Of a stretch of 64,000 nt of DNA, positions 10,054 to 20,256 are shown one piece after another; positions within the stretch are counted from its first letter, which is position 1, and every line of letters begins with the position of its first letter. The translations under genes were made by a program, and so were the position numbers. Origin of the DNA: Charina bottae (taxonomy: Eukaryota > Chordata > Lepidosauria > Squamata > Charinaidae); assembly GCA_023362775.1 (NCBI GenBank), contig JALMGJ010000012.1, forward strand, positions 21,968,001 to 22,032,000, read 5' to 3'. The notes beneath the pieces were generated by a model. It saw nothing but the letters and a program-made list of their open reading frames with translations, searched no databases and was not told the DNA's origin.

Positions 10054-10363
10054 GGGGCATGGTAGCTCAGTGGGTAAGACGCCAGGCTTGTCGATCAGAA
10101 GATCGCAAGTTCGGAGGTTCAAATCCCTAGCCCCGTGTGACGGAGTGAGCTCCCGCACTAGCCCCAGCTCTTGCCAACCTAGCAATTCAAAAGCATGCCA
10201 ATGCAAGTAGATAAATAGGTACCACTTCAGTGGGAAGGTACCAGCGTCACATGACCGTGGAAGCGTCTTCAGACAACGCTGGCTATTTGGCTAACAAACA
10301 GAGATGAGCACCAGCCCCGAGAGTCAGACACGACTGCACAAATGTGCGGGGAAGCCTTTACCT
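10054..10363 (+). mobile_element. tRNA-derived squamate SINE, copy 1
   Basis: The head carries RNA polymerase III promoter boxes: an A-box-like TAGCTCAGTGG and a B-box-like GGTTCAAATCC. The body has the conserved AACCTAGCAATTC and ACATGACCGTGGAAGCGTC blocks, and the tail is GAGTCAGACACGACTGC...CCTTTACC. Near-identical 19-bp flanks (10033-10051 and 10361-10379, 17 of 19 matching) show LINE-mediated insertion. It is about 310 bp long and encodes nothing. Confidence 0.9.
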
Positions 10364-10379
10364 AGCCCTTGGGTGCTGA

Positions 10380-12506
10380 CATGCTGATCCTTAAGAGGTT
10401 TACATTTTGCCTCCTCCTGAAATATATTCATCGTGGTTCAACCCAACCTTCTTTAGGAGGGGCCCTGTTGCTGAAGCTCACCTCTCCATGGTGAAGCCAC
10501 AGAAATGGAAAAGCAACATTTCTAATTGGTGAATCCTACATGTGTGAGGGATGGTACTTTCCAGCTTTCTTCTTTTGCTGCCTTTTGCCCCCATACACAC
10601 ACAAAACACACACACACACACAAACAAACACACAAAAGAGCTGGGAAGGAGGTCTTTTAACAGCAGGAAAAAGGCTAAGAATGATCATAAACCTCAAAAC
10701 AAACTTGTATACAAAAAATTGCAAACCAATTTTCTGCTTTTGGATAACATTTTCTTGAAAGCAACTTGCACTTGGATGAACCTTGCATATATTTCATTCC
10801 TGGAGCAGGGAGGGCAAGATTTTCTCCTTCCCCTTCTTCTTTCTTCCTTTTCCTTCTTCCTGTTCTTGGTTTTAATGGCAAAGCACAGCCGTCAAAGGCC
10901 GTAATACTGGGCAACATTTTGGTGGCTGAGAGACGCAATAGTGTATGGGTGGAACTCAAGGAGCACTGCGATTAAGCCAATGAGCAGACTAGAAATTTTT
11001 TTCTCCTTGGCATCTAAAAGAGGTTTATGTTCTCTAAAATTTATGTTAGGCCTCTTTCTGCTCTTACCCTACAGTTTTTATGTGTTTCCACACCCCCAAT
11101 TTTTAGGAGAGTCAGAAAAGGCTCCAGAGCTGCAAAAATAGTGGCTTTGGGGCCCATAGATTTTCCACCCTATTCTTCAAGGATGACGCTTCAAGCTAAG
11201 AAGGCCAAATTGGCTTCCAGAAGGCGAAACTGCAGCCTTCCCCTCTTTTCTTCATTACCTTTTCTCACCTTTCAGAGCTGTTCCGAGTGGGGACAGAAAT
11301 ACGTATAACTGTAGCTACTACCCACGACTACCAATTAGTACAGAAAGAATTCTTCCACATTTGAAACTTGGAAAGAAGAACTGTTTCAGCGGGATGCGGG
11401 TTGTGTGCATTTGTGTGTGTGTGTGTGTGTTGCAGTTTCAGACGGAAATTAGTAATTAGTAATGTCAGGGTTGTGGAGTGGAGCTCTTTGTTTAAAAAGG
11501 AATGTTTGGAAAAAATAAATAATTTCAGGCAGATGGAAGAAATGCATTTTAATGAATAATTATAAACGGAAAGCGAGACTTCTGGGTGGGTAGCTTTCAT
11601 CTCAGCTTTGGAGAGGATGCAGGATATTGCATCCTGTATTGCTATGAGAAATGAGCTCTTTAGGGGGCACATAAGATTTAAATGCTATATAACCAGAATC
11701 AGATTTAGAAAAGGCTCAACAATTGTTTTGTTAGGATAAGTAGAATTAGGATTATTAAGACTGCATTATTAGGATTATTATTCGAATTACTGTAAGATGT
11801 TAGAAGGAAGCCTGGGGGATTTGTTACAATGTTAGTGGCAACCAAAACCTCTTAGCTAGACAGCACAGGTTAGGAGCAAATGATTTATATATTATTTTTC
11901 TTTATTAGAAACCAACTAGGCTTACAGTAAAATCTTACATGCTTTTTTGCTTTGTTTTGTTGGTTTTCTCTCTGTATATGTCTTTTCACTGCCTCTTCCC
12001 TCACCAGATTTTATAAGAGCAAAGCTACAACCTCACAATATGAAACAATTCTTATTTTAAATAATTTTGAAGGCTACTTAAGAGACAAGAGACATGTTGG
12101 CATCTGAGGCTTCTATGTGGCCAATCTCTGTTCCATGACATGGTTTGTTTTAACCATGATTTATTGAATAAGACAAAATGCTGAATTCAGACATAACGCC
12201 AAGTTATAAACGATGGCTTGCAACATACAGTGGCTTTATTCATACAACCTTCTAAGCTTAAAGCAAACAAACCACTTCATATTAGCTCTAAATCTAGCCA
12301 CATTATTATATATGTTTAAAATGTTTCTATTCTGACTAGTATAATGTTTATATTACTGTACTAAGTTTTGCATTTGTTATATTTTACTTTTAAATTTGCT
12401 TTGAGATGTCTTTGAGATTGGATGATATAGGTTAATTGATTAAACAATTCTTTTTTTTACTGTGAGTTGACATCCCTTTCTCTACTATGAATTATGGGTT
12501 ATAGAG
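10380..12506. other. Unassigned sequence with CA and GT microsatellites
   Basis: There is a CA-rich tract at about 10597-10632 and a (GT)n tract at 11412-11431. The rest is unassigned. Open frames of up to 117 codons here cross the CA tract or lie antisense to one another and show no domain. Confidence 0.45.
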
Positions 12507-12519
12507 CTCTACAATTTTA

Positions 12520-12671
12520 ATGTATTGTCGAAGGCTCTACCTGGGCACAGAGATTTCGCTTCTGTCTGTGCTCCTGCCCTCTGAAGATGCTGACCACAGA
12601 TGCTGATGAAACGTTAGGAACCACAACTTCCAGAACATGGCCACACAGCCCGGAAGACCCACAACAGCCAT
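12520..12671 (+). mobile_element. Penelope-like element terminal fragment with 13-bp target duplication
   Basis: CTCTACAATTTTA flanks the insertion exactly at 12507-12519 and 12672-12684. The first 17 bases (ATGTATTGTCGAAGGCT) are the reverse complement of the terminus of the PLE at 3620-4467. The remaining sequence (from CTACCTGGGCACAGAG to CAACAGCCAT) is the same 3' region in forward orientation. The insertion is thus an inverted-end PLE fragment with no coding sequence. Confidence 0.9.
12567..12625 (+). ncRNA. Hammerhead-like motif in PLE terminal fragment (degraded)
   Basis: CTGAAGA is at 12581-12587, and GAA-ACGT-T at 12608-12615, with outer TGTG/CACA helix segments as in the copy at 4329-4387. 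Stem II (GCTGAC with GCTGAT) has two mismatches not present in the other copy, so this one is probably inactive. Confidence 0.45.
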
Positions 12672-12734
12672 CTCTACAATTTTATTTGAAAAACAAAAGG
12701 TGTGACAGATTTACTGGCATTTGTAAATTAGTTT

Positions 12735-13053
12735 AAGGTTTCCACCTACACAGTCGTGTCCGACTCTAGGGGGCGGTGCTCATCTTAGTTTCTTAGCCGA
12801 AGAGCCAGCGCTGTCCGAAGACGCTTCCATGGTCATGTGGCCGGCGTGACGCGCGCGGAACGCTGTTACCTTCCCACCGAAGTGGTACCTATTTATCTAC
12901 TTGCATTTGCATGCTTTCGAATTGCTAGGTTGGCAAGAGCTGGGGCGAGTGTGGGAGCTCACTCCATCACGCGAGACTAGGGATTTGAACCTCCAAACTT
13001 GTGATCTTCTGATCAACAAGCCCGGCATCTTACCTGCTGAGCCATCCTGCCCC
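12735..13053 (-). mobile_element. tRNA-derived squamate SINE, antisense copy 2
   Basis: It is the reverse complement of the SINE family at 10054. The 3' block appears as AGTCGTGTCCGACTCTAG, the middle as GAAGACGCTTCCATGGTCATG, and the tRNA-like head ends at GCCATCCTGCCCC. The B box is GGTTCAAATCC when read on the minus strand. It sits directly upstream of the CR1 copy starting near 13066. Flanking duplications are not clear. Confidence 0.9.
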
Positions 13054-13065
13054 AATTAATTAATG

Positions 13066-13797
13066 GCCCCTCAGTTTCTGAGAATTTGTCATCTTTAGTT
13101 CTGGATGGGGTTGCACTACCCCAGACAGACCCGGTGCGTAACTTGGGGGTCCTCTTGGACTCACGACTCCTGCTCGAAGAGCAGGTGGCAGTCGTGGCCA
13201 GGAGGGCCTTTGCTCAACTTCGTGTTGTGCGCCAGTTACGCCCTTTCCTTGACCAAGAGGCCCTTCGAACGGTCACTCATGCCCTGGTTGTCTCCCATAT
13301 AGATTACTGTAACACACTCTACATAGGGCTACACTTGAAGAATATCCGGAAGCTACAGCTGGTACAGAATGCGGCTGAGTGGGCAGTTTTAAGTGCACCA
13401 AGATTGACACACATAACACCTCTGCTCCGTGAGCTGCATTGGGTGCCAGTTTGCTTCCGGGTCCAATTCAAGGTGTTTGTTATTACCTTTAAAGCCCTAC
13501 ATAGCATGGGCCCAGGTTATCTGAGGGACCGCCCCATCCCCATTACATCGTCCCGTCCTACCCGATCTTGCAGAGAGGGCATGCTGCGGACCCCCTCTAT
13601 GAAAGAATTCCATCTAGCGGGGTCTCAGAGGTGACCCTTCTCTGCAGCGGCACCTGCCCTATGGAACATCCTTCCCCCAGAGATAAGACAGGCCCCTTCA
13701 CTCCTGGACTTCAGGAAAAAATTAAAAACTTGGCTCTGTGATCTCGCCTGGGGCAAGAGGGAAAGTGGTCAAGCTTGGGGATGGCTGATTTCTTAGA
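13066..13797 (+). pseudogene. CR1/L3-like ORF2 C-terminal region
   Basis: The frame reads SSLVLDGVALPQTDPVRNLG, LLLEEQVAVVARRAFAQLR, SHIDYCNTLYIGL, KLQLVQNAAEWAV, LLRELHWVPVCFRVQFKVFV and GPGYLRDR, the domain that follows the reverse transcriptase in CR1 ORF2. A single in-frame TGA at 13632-13634 interrupts it. After the stop the same frame continues FSAAAPALWNILPPEIRQ, LLDFRKKLKTWLCDLAWGK to a TAG at 13795-13797. There is no catalytic domain. Only one disabling change in about 240 codons suggests a fairly recent insertion. Confidence 0.85.
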
Positions 13798-13978
13798 GCC
13801 ACCTCAAATATTTTAAATATGTTCAGCTTCACTGTATGAACCACCTGCCACTTGGTTTTTATTATATATATTGTATTTATATTTTTATTGTGTTTTTATT
13901 GTATTTTAATGATGTTGTTGTGGCTGTGAACTGCCCAGAGTCCCTCCTTGAGAGGGAGATGGGCGGTCATAGAAATTT

Positions 13979-14007
<29 letters not shown>
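13066..14007 (+). mobile_element. CR1-superfamily LINE (CR1/L3-like), 5'-truncated
   Basis: The element contains the C-terminal third of ORF2, a 3' untranslated region with a conserved stem-loop (ACTGCCCAGAGTCCCTCC pairing with GGGAGATGGGCGG, 13930-13966) and an (AAAT)n tail ending at 14007. Other copies in the window with the same 3' stem-loop are at 22588, 23820, 28262 and, antisense, 39841. Confidence 0.9.
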
Positions 14008-14010
<3 letters not shown>

Positions 14011-14040
14011 TATTTTATTCAATAATTAATTAAGTAAATT

Positions 14041-14080
14041 AGTATGTAACTAATTTACTAATGTAAATTAGTTACATACT
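14041..14080. repeat. Perfect 18-bp hairpin
   Basis: The arms AGTATGTAACTAATTTAC (14041-14058) and GTAAATTAGTTACATACT (14063-14080) are exact reverse complements with a TAAT loop. It follows the AT-rich tail of the CR1 copy. Confidence 0.9.
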
Positions 14081-14509
14081 GACAAATTAATACATACAGC
14101 CAAGTCAAGATAGCTTCCTTGCGATGCACATAAAAAAGTGATGGGACTTCAATGGCACCAGATAGGGGCAACATCTTGACTATTTTGACCCCCAGTGGAT
14201 GCCTGTGCTTATAGCAGGAGCTGTGCTTAATCTGTAAAGAAAGCCATAGTAGTTGTGTCAACTAATTATGTCCTGTGAAAGATCTGTTGCAAACAATAAT
14301 GCTCCATAAAGATAGCATGTGGAGCTTTCTTGACATCAAATCCTGCCCTCCTGTATTCCAATGTAACATTTACCATGCTTCCATTGGTTGGCCTTAGGAA
14401 TTCGGTCAAGTATCATATGCGTAACCTCCCTTCCCTTCAGAACTTCCTAAATTATCCTTTTCTTTCTGAATAAATATCCATCAATTTAAAAGGACATTGA
14501 TTTACCTTC
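14081..14509. other. Unassigned sequence
   Basis: No element or exon is recognised between the hairpin and the classical CR1 fragment. Confidence 0.4.
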
Positions 14510-14897
14510 CTCCCAGCCTTGAGAATAGGTTGAAGGAAGTTTGGATGTTCAGTCCGGAGAAAAGAAGACTGATGGGGACATGATTACCATGCTCAGGTAC
14601 ATAAAGAGATACTACAGGGAGCTATTTTCCATGCCCACACAAACTAGGACCAGAGATAACAGATATAAGGTGCAACTTCATAGATTTTGTTTATATGATG
14701 GTATAATCTGTACTAAAGTGGAACAGTCTACTTATGGAGGGTATGGGTGCTCCATCTCTGATGTTTTTTAAGAAGAGACTGCACAGCCACCTCTCATGGA
14801 TAGTTTAAATTATTTTCCTGGACATCGCAGAAAATTGGACTAGATTATCTTTGTGATCTCTTCCAAACCTCCACTTCTGTGATTCTGTGTTTCTCGA
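14510..14897 (+). mobile_element. Classical CR1 LINE 3' end, sense, decayed
   Basis: The translation near 14541 (SGEKKTDGDMITMLRYIKRYYRELF) matches the CR1 block PEKRRLxGDLIxxxRYLKG. The 3' end (AATTGGACTAGATTATCTTT, then TGATCTCTTCCAAACC and TGTGATTCTGTG) is the diagnostic avian-type CR1 3' untranslated region, where ATTCTATGATTCTATGA is expected. Frames are broken. Confidence 0.75.
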
Positions 14898-16261
14898 AGC
14901 AACAGCCATAAACATCTCGATAAAACTCTACTAGGAATTCTCCATTCAGAATTCAGAAGAGTTAATTGAGCACTTAAGTGTTCTGACATAACATTGTTAC
15001 TTTAGTTGGCAGGAGACAAATCTACTGTATGGTGTTCATCTGCTCAACATAATGATTCTGTAAGAAAAAAGAAACCTTTGCTGAGAGGGGCCCATACAGT
15101 TACTCATATACTGGTATACTGAAATTCTTGGAATACATGATTAATCAGGATCAGAAAAAACAGAAAAGAGGGCACGCTGATATCTCCATTTGAATTAACC
15201 AGAAATTAAAATTTGATTTCACAGGATTTTTTTTACTTTGAAGTGTGTAGAAATCATACACAGTGTGATGATTTGCTAAAGGTCAATAGTTTTGTTCTGT
15301 CTTTCATCGAAAGCCATGATTAGGCTATCAAGTACATCAACCCCCCTCTTCACTGTTGACTTCAAATGTGGAATTCCCCATATCCTTTAAGCAAACACAT
15401 CTGGCATCATCCTTAGGTTATGACCCTGAAGCCTGTTTCTAATAGCCAGGAGTTTGACACCCACCAATTATGAAGTTGAGAAATGGAAAAAACACACAAC
15501 ACAAACTATTTCATATCTCCTGTTTTTGATAATGCACTCCATACAGTTCGCTTCATATTTCTATCTGCATGAGATAATGAAAACAAGCCTTACTCCTCCT
15601 GCCTATCCATCTTGGCCTGGAAATCTCTTCTGTAATCTCTTACCAAACCAATAAACATGTCTTCTTGTTATAAAATTAACCTGGTCTGCTAAAATGGAGG
15701 GGAATTGATTTATATAACATAAGGGACAATCTGGTAGGACTTTGTAGCACTTTGGATTCAAAAGCACAAAGGTGTTTCAATGCTTGCAGGGGCACCGATC
15801 TGTAACTTCTGAAACAAATGCCTCTTCTCCCAAGATCATGCCACAGCTCGAGGGGTAGCTATGCAATCCCAGGAAAATACGCAGCTGCGTTAAATATCGT
15901 ACAAGTGCTATATGAGTGCACCCACATGCTCTGAAGCATCCTTTTGTCTTCAAACCCAAAGCACTCAGAGATATCCATGTTGAAAGGAGTATCACAAAAG
16001 GATAACACCAGCTTCCCCCTTTTTGTATGTGTGTTGTCACATCACACACTTGTATCAAAAGGATACAGTTTCCAGCACAATGTTTCACTGGTCATTTTGA
16101 TGAAGCCTCTGATCTTGTAGGCATCTCTAAAAGGTATGCATAGCCCTATCATCATTAATTTATTCTTAAGATGCTACACTGCAACATAGGGGTGAGTTTC
16201 TAAGTAGAAGTGGAGAAAAATATTTTCTTCCATTTCTTAGGTTTCCATGCCCTCTCTGCTG
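14898..16261. other. Unassigned sequence
   Basis: No repeat family is recognised. A 103-codon minus-strand frame (15777-16088) has no domain. Confidence 0.4.
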
Positions 16262-16560
16262 GATCTGGTGGGGTGAGTAGAAACAATGGGAGAGAGGTGG
16301 TCTCCCAAATAATCTGGCCCTATGCCTATGCCATGTAGGGCTTTATATGTGATCACTAGCACCTGGAATTGCACCTGGAATCCTACCAGGAGTCAGTGCA
16401 GCTTGCAGAACAGTAGTGTTACACGAGTGTAATGAGAAATGCCAAAAACTGCCCATGCTGCTGCATTCTGGACCACTTGCAGCTTCTGAATGCTCTTCAA
16501 GGGCAGCCCCATGTAAAGCACATTACAGTAATCCAAATGGAAGATGACTAAAGCATGAGT
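16262..16560 (-). mobile_element. CR1-superfamily LINE ORF2 fragment, antisense
   Basis: The plus strand reads CATGTAGGGCTTTATATGTG, CTGCTGCATTCTGGACCACT and CTCTTCAAGGGCAGCCCCAT, the antisense of the conserved NAA...LRELHW and GLPLK coding blocks of CR1-type ORF2. The frame is broken at several points. Confidence 0.8.
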
Positions 16561-16574
16561 CAGTGTGAGCCAGG

Positions 16575-16765
16575 CCCCAGAAGTGTGCCTTCTCTGTAGC
16601 AGTGCCTGCCCTCTCGAATGAGGCTCCCCCCAAAATTCAAATGGCTCTCACCCTACCGATTCAATCTGTCAGGGTTGGCATGGTCCAGGTTCCTTCAATT
16701 AAACAATGCCGTCTATCAGGACTCCAGAAGTGGCCTTCTTTGTCACAGTGCTCTTCACCCAGGCC
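16575..16765 (+). pseudogene. CR1 ORF2 C-terminal remnants, sense
   Basis: The peptides CAFSVAVPALSNEAPPKIQM and PSIKQCRLSGLQKWPSLSQC resemble AFSAVAPALWNILPPEIR and PSIKEFHLAGSQKRAFSA of CR1 C-termini, apparently two partial copies in sense orientation between antisense fragments. They are heavily degraded. Confidence 0.4.
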
Positions 16766-16797
16766 TTTGGCAAGGATGATTGAATGCTCCTTTTAAG

Positions 16798-17560
16798 ATG
16801 GATTAACCTGGATCGGCTAGGCAGATACTATGGGAGACAGGCAGTCCCTCAAGTAACCAGGCCCTGTGCCTTGTAGGGTTTTATAGGTAACAATCAAAAT
16901 CGTGAATCACATCTGGAAGCAAATTAACAACCAGTGCAGCTCACAAAGCAGAGGTATTACATGGGCATACCGAGGCATGCCCATCACTGCCCACACTGCT
17001 GCATTCTGGATCATCTGAAGCTTCAAATTGTAACACACTTCCAATACCCTAAGCTGGGCCAGAAGGATACCATGACTGATGGTATTGAAGGCCAAGGAGG
17101 ACCAGGATGGATGTACTACCCCCATCCCGAGCCCACCAGAGGTCATCAACAAGTGCCACCTCAGTACTATAACCAGACCTGAATCCTGACTGGAAAGGGC
17201 CAGATAATCTGCTTCTTCCAGGGCCTTCTGGAGCTGTTAGACAGCCACCGTCTCAACAACCTTCCCTAAAAAGGGAAGGTTGAAGACTGGACCAAAATTG
17301 TCCAGATCTGTTGAGTCGACCAGTGGTCTCTTAAGGAGGGGGGTGGATAACCGTTTCTTCGAGGTGGATGGAACCATCCCCTCCTGCAGAGAAGCATGGA
17401 CCACCAGAAAGTAGGGGAGATGATCCTGACAGAAATATGCAAGAACCTAAGCAAGATGATATCTGGAAGTGATTCAGGCAAATACCTCCCTGATTCACTG
17501 AGGTATAAGAAAGACCTGAAATCTCCCAGAACCAACAGCTAAGGAGAATCGAACACCAAT
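16798..17560 (-). mobile_element. CR1-superfamily LINE reverse transcriptase fragment, antisense, internally deleted
   Basis: On the minus strand, 17266-17280 begins the FLGKVVET-like block and leads to LQKALEEADYL. The next frame (16907-17152) carries SSLAFNTISHGILLAQL, the motif A region (LSAAFDTIDHGILL in intact copies) with the aspartate changed to Asn. This is followed directly by LKLQMIQNAAVWAVMGMPRY and LLCELHWLLICF from a far downstream part of ORF2. The catalytic YADD segment between them is gone. The copy is therefore internally deleted as well as mutated. Confidence 0.75.
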
Positions 17561-18138
17561 TCTGCCAAAAATTCAGGTAAGGAATCTGCTAAGTAGCAGG
17601 GTGGATGGTATACAAGCTGTATTGCTAGTTTGTCTCCACAGCTCCATCTCAATTAGAAACACCCACGTCCAGTCATTTACACAGCAGGACATCTGACCTC
17701 AGCCAAGACCTCCTGCTCCCCAACCTTAGAGTTAAAACTGCTGAAGCACCCAAAATGCAGATAAAAATCTCAGAGCTACACGCCTCTCCTCATCCAGCCA
17801 GGTCATAAAAGAACCACTTGTTTATCCATGATCATGTTGTGGAGGACCTAGAATTCATTAACAACACATTGAAGCCAACACACCCCATAATACCAAATCC
17901 AGGATCTAGGAATAGACAGTTGAACTTGTAGAGAGGACTGTGAAAGTTATTTTGCCTTTCCAATTGTTTTTCTTTTAAAATGAACCCTGTTTTAATTTTT
18001 GCATTTATTTTTATTTTTAATTGCTTTTAAGGATAGTTGGCTTTATGGCTGATTATTTCATTTCATATGGTTCTGGTTGCTCTTTTGTAAATTGCTCTGA
18101 GTTTTTATGTGAGGAAGAAAGGTATAAAATTAAAATTA
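17561..18138. other. Unassigned, possibly further CR1 antisense
   Basis: The first 300 bases may continue the antisense CR1 upstream region, but no conserved block can be placed with confidence. The rest is AT-rich and unassigned. Confidence 0.35.
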
Positions 18139-18183
18139 ATCAACATCATCATCATCATGACTACCACTACCACTACCACCACA
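18139..18183. repeat. (ATC)n/(ACC)n trinucleotide tract
   Basis: CATCATCATCATCATGACTA passes into CCACTACCACTACCACCAC just upstream of a SINE. Confidence 0.85.
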
Positions 18184-18207
18184 TTCTTTACATTGGACTA
18201 TATAGAA

Positions 18208-18542
18208 GGGGCGTGGTGGCTCAGTGGGTAAGACGCCAGGCTTGTCGATCGGAAGATCGCAAGTTCGGAGATTCGAATCCCTAGCCCTGCATGACGGAGT
18301 GAGCTCCCGCACTAGCTCCTGCTCTTGCCAACCTAGCAATTTGAAAGCATGCAAATGCAAGTAGATGAATAGGTACCACTTCGGTGGGTAGGTAACAGCA
18401 TTCCACCCGCGTCATGCGGCCACATGACTGTGGAAGCGTCTTCGGACAACGCTGGCTCTTCGGCTAACAAACGGAAATGAGCACCGGCCCCTAGAGTCAG
18501 ACACGACTGCATGAATGTGTGGGGGGAACCTTTACCTTTACC
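18208..18542 (+). mobile_element. tRNA-derived squamate SINE, copy 3
   Basis: This is a full-length copy. The head GGGGCGTGGTGGCTCAGTGG carries the A box, GAGATTCGAATCC the B box, and the 3' end is GAGTCAGACACGACTGC...CCTTTACC twice. The flanks share CTATATAG (before 18205 and from 18542), a short target duplication. Confidence 0.9.
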
Positions 18543-18870
18543 TATATAGCTCTTCAGTTAAAGATGACTTTAAATGGAAAGCTCTGTCCTGTAAAGTAGG
18601 ACCAATAGCTATCCCAACCGTATACCATCACATTGACCTCCACCCAAGTAGGATTGCCTGAGCCTTTTCATAGGCATTCAAATTTCCTTACAATGTGCTC
18701 TTATATAATGAAAGAAAGAAAAAGGATATAAAAATCACATGAATGGAAAGCAATCATATAGCTTTATCCAAATTCCAGTGTATTTCGTATGAGCATGTGA
18801 TGATATTTAGATAGTCAGATGGCGGGAAATGTCAGTCTGTAGCTTGAATCATGTCAACTGGATTTCTATT

Positions 18871-18922
18871 TTCTCAGTGGAAACGTTTCACTCCTTATCC
18901 AAGGAGCTTCTTCAGTCTGAGC
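18871..18922 (-). ncRNA. Hammerhead-like ribozyme motif in PLE 3' region
   Basis: On the minus strand CTGAAGA (18915-18909) is followed by a strong stem II (CTCCTT with AAGGAG, loop GGAT), then T-GAA-ACGT-T (18890-18882). ACGT would form the two-base-pair stem III. Stem I pairs CTCAGA (18921-18916) with TC and TGAG of TCCACTGAG, leaving a CAC bulge. One extra G lies between the core and stem II. The helix is better than in the other two PLE copies. Confidence 0.6.
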
Positions 18923-19014
18923 AAAGTTAGTAAGGGAATCCTTAAATATGTTTCTAGGGTGGCTGTGTGACCTTGCACCTGGGGCTAGGTCATGGTTATT
19001 TGAGATGTTTATTT

Positions 19015-20256
19015 CTAAGTCCCTTTATCATCCAAAGGAGGATCGTTAAGATTACCATGCTGCTGTTGAGTTTGCGAAATGGTCTTAATCTTCCTAGACA
19101 CAGAAGACAAAGCAGGAAGGAAAATAGGTGAAAGATTGTGCCTGAGGCCCCCACCTCTATTCAAGGAAGGATTTTTCAAGTTGGCATAAATGGACTCCTT
19201 GACCCCTCTCTCAAACCACCTATCTTCTCTGTCTAAAATGTGAACATTAATGTCCCCAAATGAGTGTCCTTTTTCCTTTAGATGAAGATAAACTGCTGAC
19301 TCTGGTCCTGTGGTGTTACTTCTCCTGTGTTGGGCCATCCTCCTGTACAAAGGTTGTTTGGTTTCTCCAATGTAGAGTTCAAAGCACTCCTCACTGCACT
19401 GGATTGCATACACTACATTGCTTTTCTTGTGTTTTGGAGTTTGACCTTTGGGGTGTACAAGCCTCTGTCTCGGTGTGTTGGTGGGTTTGAAATATACAGG
19501 TATGTGGTGTTTGCCAAATATCCTTTTTATCTTTTCAGACACGTCAGCCATGTAAGGAATGACCAGGTTCTTCCGTTTACTCTGAGTCTCAGCCCTATCT
19601 GTTGCTGTTTTAGGTCTGGTAGACTTAGATTTAGTGAAGGCCCAATTTGGATATCCACAGGCCTTCAGAGCTGTTCTCAGGTGCTGATTTTCATTCTTTT
19701 TGGAATCCATGGAGGTGGGGATGGTTTCTGCTCTGTGTGACAATGTCCTGATGACTCCTAGTTTGTGCTGCAGTGGATGGTGGGAGTCAAACATCATATA
19801 TTGATCTGTGTGTGTGGGTTTCCTGTAGATCCCTATTTCTAGCTTGCCACTGGTCCCAATGAGGACTTCACAGTCTAGGAATGACAGTCTGTTGTCCTTG
19901 GTGTCTTCTCTGGTGAACCTAATGTTGGCATCTATGGTGTTTATATGGTCCGTGAAGGCCTGTACTTCCTGGGCCTTGATTTTGACCCAGGTGTCATCCA
20001 CATACCTGAACCAGTGGGTGGGCACCGTTCCCTGGAATGTGTTGAGTGCTTTCTTCTCCACTTCTTCCATGTATAAATTGGCCACAATGGGTGACACAGG
20101 GGAACCCATGGCACAGCCGTGTTTTTGTCTGTAAAAGTCACCTCTGTATGAGAAATAAGTGGTGTTAAGACACAGGTCCAGAAGATGGCAGATCTGGTTT
20201 GGGTTGAGATGGTTTCTCCTTTGGAGAAAATAGAAATCCAGTTGACATGATTCAAG
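19015..20256 (-). CDS. PLE polyprotein, 5'-truncated: reverse transcriptase plus GIY-YIG endonuclease
   Basis: The frame is open for 413 codons after a TAG at 20257-20259. It encodes the C-terminal half of a PLE protein that would copy element RNA and cut target DNA. In order it shows CLNTTYFSYRGDFYRQKHG, GCAMGSPVSPIVANLYMEEV (reverse transcriptase motif B region), HWFRYVDDTW (the catalytic YVDD box, intact), LSFLDCEV, YRKPTHTDQYMMFDSHHP, a basic linker, NVVYAIQCSEEC, LYIGETKQPLYRRMAQH (YIG with a nearby Arg), SAVYLHLKEKGHSF and FERGVKESIYANL. The N-terminal part, including the motif A aspartate, has been lost to truncation, so it cannot be autonomous. The first methionine (20109) is internal to the domain and not a native start. 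No stop or frameshift in over 1.2 kb suggests a recent insertion. Confidence 0.85.
   Translation of the reverse strand, partial: LESCQLDFYFLQRRNHLNPNQICHLLDLCLNTTYFSYRGDFYRQKHGCAMGSPVSPIVANLYMEEVEKKALNTFQGTVPTHWFRYVDDTWVKIKAQEVQAFTDHINTIDANIRFTREDTKDNRLSFLDCEVLIGTSGKLEIGIYRKPTHTDQYMMFDSHHPLQHKLGVIRTLSHRAETIPTSMDSKKNENQHLRTALKACGYPNWAFTKSKSTRPKTATDRAETQSKRKNLVIPYMADVSEKIKRIFGKHHIPVYFKPTNTPRQRLVHPKGQTPKHKKSNVVYAIQCSEECFELYIGETKQPLYRRMAQHRRSNTTGPESAVYLHLKEKGHSFGDINVHILDREDRWFERGVKESIYANLKNPSLNRGGGLRHNLSPIFLPALSSVSRKIKTISQTQQQHGNLNDPPLDDKGT

Noticed and set aside
10054..10140. tRNA gene at the head of the SINE
   Set aside because: A and B boxes are present, but the sequence does not close a tRNA acceptor stem and is followed by SINE body and tail. 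The same applies to the other SINE copies.
20109..20109. Methionine at 20109 as the true start of the PLE ORF
   Set aside because: The reverse transcriptase domain continues upstream in the same frame through GDFYRQKHGCA.
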